Below, piece after piece: positions 1-4,728 of a DNA stretch of 7,692 nucleotides (position 1 is the first letter of the stretch; each line of letters starts with the position of its first letter). The DNA comes from CAZXFH01 sp964640055. Lineage in GTDB: Bacteria; Fidelibacterota; UBA2242; JAFGTP01. Under the pieces are notes generated by a model, which was not told where the DNA came from, made no database searches, and was given only the letters and a program-made list of their open reading frames with translations. The position numbers and the translations under genes are program-made. Location of the stretch: contig CAZXFH010000090.1 in assembly GCA_964640055.1 (NCBI GenBank), positions 1-7,692 of the forward strand, read 5' to 3'.

Positions 1-2288
1 TGATTCACCAGAGTCCGGAACTTATCTTCGCTTTCTTTCAGGGCTTTTTCAGACAGTACCCGGGCAGTAATGTCATGCATGGTCACAATGGCCCCATATT
101 TTTGGCCCTTTTTATCGACCAGAGGCTGTCCATTGCAGACCATATAATAAGGCCGGCTATTTTTAGGAGCCACGACAATCTCGGCATTGCGCACCCGCTC
201 TCCATGCAGTGCACGGAAAAGAGGAACAGCCTCCTTTTTGAGTGGTGTGGTGCCATCCAACTGATAAAGATCACAGTATTCAGCCCATTGTTCCGGCGGA
301 ATAGGTTCAGCCGACAGACCATGCAGCTCTCTGGCCGCCTTATTAAAGCGCACCAGGTCCCCCTCCTGATTACAGATAATAATACATTCTTCGATATTAT
401 CGAAAGCAGCGGCTAAAAATATCCGTTCACTTTCCAGGGATTGCTCGATCTGTTTACGTTCGCTGATATCACGGGCCACACCCTGGACCCCGATGATCCG
501 GCCCTCTTTTTCTATGGGTGAAACACTGACTTCAATGGGAATAATATGCCCGTTTTTATGACGTCCGGAAAATTCCCGTAACTGTTGTTTTTTACCCTTT
601 AAGGCCTTGGCAAAGGCTTCCCGGGCCCGGGGCAACTCGGATTCAATAAAGAAATCCCGGTAATTTTTCTCCAGCGCCTCCTGCGGTGTATACCCAAAAA
701 TAGTTTCCACAGCTGGCGAGACATAGGTCACCTTCCCCTGGCGGTCCAGCTGCCAGATATCATCGGAAATACTTTCGGCAATGACCCGGAATTTTTCTTC
801 ACTTTTTTGCAGAGCCGCCTGTACTTTCTTTTGTTCGCTAATATCTATTGCAATGGCATACACCCGGTCTGCTGTGCCGTTTGCCGCGCGGGTACAAGAG
901 ACCGAAATGATCCAGGTCATGACCTGGCCGGATTTACCAATAAACCGTTTTTCAAGGGCATACTGGTCGAGTTCGCCATTGACTAACTGCCTGAACTCCT
1001 GCAAATCTTTTTCGATATCATCGGGGTGGGTCAGATCCGCCCAGTGCTTCGTAAATAATTCTGCGCGGGAATAACCGAACATGTCACAGAGTTTATCATT
1101 GACCTCCACCCAGTCGCCTTCTGCGGTTTCAATGGCCATGCCCACCAGACCCAGTTCAAAATATTTGCGGAATTGTTTTTCACTATATTTCAACGCTTCT
1201 TCGGCCTGTTTACGGGCAGTGGTCTCCACCAGTGAAAAGACCAGGCCGGTTACTCTTCCCTGTTCTCCTTTGACCGGATAAAGCGACCAGTCCCAGTAGG
1301 TCACACCCCGGTCAGGTTGATCCGGAAAGGTAAAGGGCTTATCCTTGACTTCGTAAGCCTGACCGGTATCCCGGACTTGTTTGAAAATGACTTCATTTTC
1401 AGGATGGGGATAGAGTTCAAAATGATTTTTTCCGATCATCTCTTGCGGTTCATAACCGCACGTTTTGGCATAGGCAGCATTCACACGCACAAAATTGAAG
1501 TCACGATCCAGATAGACCAGATGAACATTTTTAGCCCCATTCATGACTTCCTGTAATAGGTTTCGTTCCCTTTCCAGCGAATGCTTGGCTGCAAGCAGCG
1601 CTCTCTCGGTTTGTTTACGCTCGGTAATATCGAGGGCCGTGAAAGTCACTTTTTCGGTCGGATGCTGTGGATCGAGCGGGGTGGAACTCAAAAATATATC
1701 GATAATCTCTCCGTCCTTGCGCCGGAATCGGGTTTCCACACTGCCCGTGCCATGTGTTCTGATCTGATCATATTTTACCTGACCGACAAACTCATACTCC
1801 TTTTGTGAGGGATAGAGTATGCGGGCATTTTTGCCAATGAGTTCTTTTTGGGAGTATCCCACCATTTCGCACAGCCGGCGATTCACATTCAAAAATATCC
1901 GGTTGCTTACCGTTCCGATTCCGAGGGGAGCAGCCCGGAAAATACTGCGCAGGCTGGCTTCGCTTTCCGGGTGGTCAGCTGTTTTTTTTGGACGCGAGGC
2001 TTTATTTTCAAGTATCAGCGCCAGCAGGGTGGCACTTTGCCGCACTGCCTGACGACTCTTGCGGCTCAGCCGCTGCCAGGCTCCGAATACTCTCAGATAG
2101 GAATCCTGACGATCATCGGTTTGCATGGCAATATTCCGGCCCTGTTTTGACCGGGTCTCCGCCAGGTCAAAACGCACGCTTTTCCACTGTTTATTCAGAA
2201 AGGCCAGATAACGGTTTTTAATCTTCTCCGGATCAGTCAATGACGCTAACTTGGTCATCTCTCGCAGCAAGCGCTCGGTTAAGTGCAT
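1..2288 (-). CDS. Multi-PAS protein with the shared N-terminal module, 3' end outside the window
   Basis: Reading the minus strand from the ATG at 2286-2288 gives 762 codons with no stop, so the gene runs off the left edge. Residues 1-97 are the module shared with the gene at 3000-4676 (LTDP, LN..WKS..FD, WQRLS, LLALILEN). PAS domains follow at about 112-224 (ends DITERK), 243-360 (has GVTYWDWSLYP, ends with a degenerate ETTARK), 370-486 (THPDD, ends DISEQK), 497-612 (ends ARDISERK) and 624-742 (FNKAARELHG, LFRALHGERV, MHDITARV). A sixth appears to begin at about 751 (KESEDKFRTLVN). The protein is soluble, with no membrane segment. Any kinase, cyclase or MVGRE tail would lie beyond base 1. 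AGAGGA sits 8 bases before the ATG. It starts 61 bases after the preceding gene, so it is likely co-transcribed. The reading frame and PAS calls are firm; the output is unknown. Confidence 0.94.
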   Translation of the reverse strand, partial: MHLTERLLREMTKLASLTDPEKIKNRYLAFLNKQWKSVRFDLAETRSKQGRNIAMQTDDRQDSYLRVFGAWQRLSRKSRQAVRQSATLLALILENKASRPKKTADHPESEASLRSIFRAAPLGIGTVSNRIFLNVNRRLCEMVGYSQKELIGKNARILYPSQKEYEFVGQVKYDQIRTHGTGSVETRFRRKDGEIIDIFLSSTPLDPQHPTEKVTFTALDITERKQTERALLAAKHSLERERNLLQEVMNGAKNVHLVYLDRDFNFVRVNAAYAKTCGYEPQEMIGKNHFELYPHPENEVIFKQVRDTGQAYEVKDKPFTFPDQPDRGVTYWDWSLYPVKGEQGRVTGLVFSLVETTARKQAEEALKYSEKQFRKYFELGLVGMAIETAEGDWVEVNDKLCDMFGYSRAELFTKHWADLTHPDDIEKDLQEFRQLVNGELDQYALEKRFIGKSGQVMTWIISVSCTRAANGTADRVYAIAIDISEQKKVQAALQKSEEKFRVIAESISDDIWQLDRQGKVTYVSPAVETIFGYTPQEALEKNYRDFFIESELPRAREAFAKALKGKKQQLREFSGRHKNGHIIPIEVSVSPIEKEGRIIGVQGVARDISERKQIEQSLESERIFLAAAFDNIEECIIICNQEGDLVRFNKAARELHGLSAEPIPPEQWAEYCDLYQLDGTTPLKKEAVPLFRALHGERVRNAEIVVAPKNSRPYYMVCNGQPLVDKKGQKYGAIVTMHDITARVLSEKALKESEDKFRTLVN

Positions 2289-2296
2289 ATAATCAA

Positions 2297-2302
2297 TCCT
2301 CT
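2297..2302 (-). promoter_or_regulatory. Ribosome binding site of the gene at 1-2288
   Basis: AGAGGA on the minus strand lies 8 bases before the ATG at 2286-2288. This spacing, together with the ungapped match of the N-terminus to the paralogue at 3000-4676, fixes the start codon. Confidence 0.75.
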
Positions 2303-2309
2303 ATAAAAT

Positions 2310-2322
2310 GTATTTAAAATAC
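2310..2322. repeat. AT-rich 13-base palindrome between the third and fourth genes
   Basis: A perfect 6-base inverted repeat around one central base lies in the 61-base spacer before the gene at 1-2288. It is AT-rich and would form only a weak hairpin. It might be a protein-binding site, but short AT palindromes arise easily by chance. Confidence 0.2.
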
Positions 2323-2349
2323 CGCTTACTGGTTTTAGCATCATCCGCA

Positions 2350-2939
2350 TCAGGATTGCTCTTCATTTTCTAATGCATCATATTTGGGTGGTTTACCGAG
2401 CTGTTTTAACAGTTGATTCACTTCCTGTTTTAGAGCAACCATCCGGTTTTCGCGCCCCACCATCANNNNNNNNNNNNNNNNNNNNNNNNNNNNNNNNNNN
2501 NNNNNNNNNNNNNNNNNNNNNNNNNNNNNNNNNNNNNNNNNNNNNNNNNNNNNNNNNNNNNNNNNGCCGCCCGTTTCCGCTCGGTAATATCCTGCATTAT
2601 AAACAGAAAGCCCTCCGGTTCACCGGCCTCATTCCGGATCAGACTGGAAGACAACAAGACCTGAACCGGCACTTTATGTTTATTCAATAAGGCATACTCA
2701 TTATTGTGGTTAATACCCTCCTGCAAGGTTTTTTCCAGATTTTGACGGGCCTGGTCCTGATCTTTTGGATCTACAAATTGGAGGATATTTTTACCCACTA
2801 ACATATCCTTATCATTTGTATCATACATCGTCAGAGTTGCCGGATTACAATCCAGAATATCAGCCTGCAGGTCAGCGAGCACAATTGCATTGGGCGAAGC
2901 GTTAAAAATAACCGGCCAGATGCGCTCTGTTAACTGCAT
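2350..2939 (-). CDS. PAS protein with the MVGRE tail, interrupted by an assembly gap
   Basis: Two coding pieces flank a 100-N gap. The upstream piece (2568-2939) starts MQLTERIW and encodes one PAS domain: a core near residues 8-40 (VIFNASPNAIVLAD, then DCNPATL) and an end at MQDITERKRAA, next to the gap. The downstream piece (2350-2465) encodes the shared tail: MVGRENRM, LKQEVNQLLKQL, GKPPKY, then a TGA stop. The two pieces are out of frame if the Ns are taken literally (codon starts differ by one base), but exactly 100 Ns is the usual symbol for a gap of unknown size. In the neighbour at 3000-4676 about 20 residues separate the same two landmarks, so the simplest reconstruction is a single-PAS protein of roughly 180 residues. 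More PAS domains could be hidden, or the pieces could belong to two genes. It lacks the N-terminal module of its neighbours. No output domain is visible. Confidence 0.75.
2466..2565. other. Scaffold gap of exactly 100 Ns
   Basis: There is a run of exactly 100 Ns inside the third gene, between the end of its PAS domain (DITERKRAA) and its C-terminal tail (MVGREN). A round 100 is the conventional placeholder for a gap of unknown length, so it says nothing about the true distance or frame. Both sides of the gap are protein motifs that recur in the neighbouring genes, which may be why the assembler stopped here. Confidence 0.97.
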
Positions 2940-2978
2940 TTAATTTCTTCTGTGACTCATGTTAAAGGTTATCCTCTC
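2940..2978 (-). promoter_or_regulatory. Leader of the third gene: purine-rich site and a six-codon micro-ORF
   Basis: On the minus strand GAGAGGA (2972-2978) precedes an ATG at 2958-2960 by 11 bases. That ATG opens a micro-ORF (MSHRRN) whose TAA (2940-2942) directly abuts the main ATG at 2937-2939. The only purine-rich site at normal spacing from the main ATG is the weak AGAAG (2947-2951). The stronger site is therefore better placed for the micro-ORF, and the gene may be translated by reinitiation or coupling. Chance is a fair alternative. Confidence 0.35.
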
Positions 2979-2999
2979 TATTAAGCGCAATTGCCATTG

Positions 3000-4676
3000 T
3001 TAGGCTTTCTTATTTGCTTTGACCACGCCATATTTTGGGGGTTGACCCAGCTGTTTTGATAATTGGTTTACTTCTTCTTTCAGGGCCACCATCCGCTTTT
3101 CCCGGCCCACCATTAAACGGTTCATGCGCCGGATATCCTCCATACGTTGTTGAACAGATCTTTCCGACTCCTTGCGAGCGGTAATATCCCGGCCAATCCC
3201 CAGTATGGCTTGGGGCCGGATCTGTTTATATATCAGTGAGGATTTGGTTTCCACCCAGACCGGCTCGCCTTTTTTGGTTTTTAACTGAAACTGTGTCAGG
3301 CTTTGCTGAGCGCCTTTTTCACGAACTTCCCGGATGGCGGCCTGCGCCCGCTTGAGCTGCCTCTTATCCGCCAGCAGATCAGCAAAACTTAGCTTGCTAA
3401 TCTCTTTTTGCGGGTATCCCAATAAATCCAGGGCAGCAGGATTGGCGTCTAAAAAATTGCCGTTGAAATCATGAATAAATATCAGATCCAGCGACCGTTC
3501 GTAAAGGGCCTGATAGTGGGCCTCACTTTCTTTTAAGGAAGCCAGGGCAGCTTCTCGCTCTTGCTCCGCTTCCCGGCGCCGGGTAATATCGCGCACCACT
3601 CCGGTAATGCTTTTGGTTTGTTTATCATAAGTGGCCCTAATTTCCAGAATTTGATCAGCGTATTTTATTTCAAAAAATGGCACGGAATGGCCTTTTAATG
3701 CCCGGGTCACCTTTTTTACAATGCCCGGTAGTTGTCCGGCGGGTACAAATTTTTCCACCACCTTGAAAACACTCTTTCCGACCAATTCCTGCGGATCAAT
3801 GCCAGTAATTTTTAAAAAGGCTGCATTGACCTGTAAAATTTTCCCTTTTTGATTGACATAGATGATCCCCTCCGGCATGGATTGAAAGATGATCTTTAAC
3901 CGGGCTTCTTTTTCCGTTAAATCTGTTTGCATGCGCTTACGTTCGGTAATGTCTCTGAGAATTGCCACAATGCCGGTTGGTTTTCCCCTGACCCGCATGA
4001 GGTGGGCATGAGCTTCCCCATCCCGAACCTGACCAGACTTGTGCTGCCATTTAAATTCAAAAATAGCGCCTTTGCCTTGGAGTACATTTTTAAATATTTT
4101 CCGGTAACGTAGGGTGTTCAGCCGGGTCACGGTGGGAATTTTGGTAAAAAATTTGCCTGTAAATAGTGCGGCTCTTTGATATCCGGTCAGCTTCAGAAAA
4201 GCCGGATTAACGGTTTTAATATAGCCTTTCAGATCAGTGGTGATGATACCATCAGGAGATAATTCCACAATATGACGGTATTTTTGGGCCTCGGGATCGG
4301 GAGGCCCGGTTCTATCTGGAACAGTTTTGCGTCGATCTGACGCTTTGACATCCGGTCTGATGTCCAGTGGTTTATCGGGAGTGAGTTCCCGGTTTTCCAG
4401 GATCATGGCCAATAGCTTTGCCCAGTGACGGATCAGATTTTGATTATCGGCACTAAGCCGCTGAAAGGGACCAGTGACACTGACATACCCAAAGTCTTTG
4501 GTCGCGGTGGCTACCGGGATAGTGACGGTCTTTTTTGACGGTTTTGCCGTGAAATCGAACTGGAAACTTTTCCAGTGTTGATTGAGATAATTGATCATTT
4601 CAGAGATAATCTGGGAAGGATCCTCTAACCCACTCAACTGATCGACCAAACTAAAAAAATCATTCGAGATACTCAT
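3000..4676 (-). CDS. Three-PAS protein with the shared N-terminal module and MVGRE tail
   Basis: This is the only gene wholly inside the window without a gap: 558 residues, ATG to TAA. Residues 1-97 form a non-PAS module (LEDP, LN..WKS..FD, FQRLS, LLAMILEN) that aligns without gaps to the start of the gene at 1-2288, which also supports this ATG. A proline-rich charged linker (about 98-130) follows, then PAS domains at about 131-245 (ends RDITERKR), 256-368 (ends RDITRRRE) and 384-500 (ends RDITARKE). The last 50 residues form a charged helix with NRLMVGREKRM, then LKEEVNQL and GQPPKYG. There is no H-box, ATPase, GGDEF, HTH or transmembrane segment. It is likely a soluble sensor or adaptor whose output is a partner protein; the ligand is unknown. 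AAGGA lies 10 bases before the ATG. Neighbours on the same strand are 52 bases upstream and 60 bases downstream. Confidence 0.95.
   Translation of the reverse strand: MSISNDFFSLVDQLSGLEDPSQIISEMINYLNQHWKSFQFDFTAKPSKKTVTIPVATATKDFGYVSVTGPFQRLSADNQNLIRHWAKLLAMILENRELTPDKPLDIRPDVKASDRRKTVPDRTGPPDPEAQKYRHIVELSPDGIITTDLKGYIKTVNPAFLKLTGYQRAALFTGKFFTKIPTVTRLNTLRYRKIFKNVLQGKGAIFEFKWQHKSGQVRDGEAHAHLMRVRGKPTGIVAILRDITERKRMQTDLTEKEARLKIIFQSMPEGIIYVNQKGKILQVNAAFLKITGIDPQELVGKSVFKVVEKFVPAGQLPGIVKKVTRALKGHSVPFFEIKYADQILEIRATYDKQTKSITGVVRDITRRREAEQEREAALASLKESEAHYQALYERSLDLIFIHDFNGNFLDANPAALDLLGYPQKEISKLSFADLLADKRQLKRAQAAIREVREKGAQQSLTQFQLKTKKGEPVWVETKSSLIYKQIRPQAILGIGRDITARKESERSVQQRMEDIRRMNRLMVGREKRMVALKEEVNQLSKQLGQPPKYGVVKANKKA
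3087..3112. repeat. Direct DNA repeat encoding the MVGRE tail (copy 1)
   Basis: Bases 3087-3106 are identical to 4832-4851, and the match extends to 26 bases with one mismatch. Both encode the NRLMVGRE part of the C-terminal tail in the same frame. The third gene has a diverged copy ending at the N gap. The near-identity fits recent duplication, gene conversion or strong constraint on the tail. Confidence 0.7.
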
Positions 4677-4686
4677 ACCTTCATAT

Positions 4687-4691
4687 TCCTT
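4687..4691 (-). promoter_or_regulatory. Ribosome binding site of the gene at 3000-4676
   Basis: AAGGA on the minus strand lies 10 bases before the ATG at 4674-4676. A second GAAGG lies only one base before the ATG, too close to act. An overlapping upstream ATG (4680-4682) is out of frame and hits a stop after three codons, so it is not the start. Confidence 0.65.
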
Positions 4692-4706
4692 GGTGTGAAT
4701 CGTTCA

Positions 4707-4728
4707 TGTTCAGTTTCTTCCTTGAACA
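4707..4728. repeat. Short inverted repeat, TGTTCA-N10-TGAACA, between the first two genes
   Basis: Two perfect 6-base arms separated by 10 bases lie immediately after the TAG stop of the gene at 4729-7692. The arms are AT-rich and have no following T-run, so this is not a convincing terminator. It could be a weak hairpin, an operator-like site or chance. Confidence 0.3.

Noticed and set aside
83..322. Minus-strand open frame of 79 codons
   Set aside because: It is in another frame within the fifth PAS of the left-edge gene; the real frame there carries FNKAARELHG and MHDITARV.
75..2221. Several plus-strand open frames of 66 to 113 codons
   Set aside because: All are antisense to the continuous 762-codon PAS gene. 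They overlap each other in different frames and have no domain signatures.
2373..2690. Plus-strand open frame spanning the N gap
   Set aside because: It is continuous only because the Ns are read through, and it is antisense to the PAS gene and tail identified on the minus strand.
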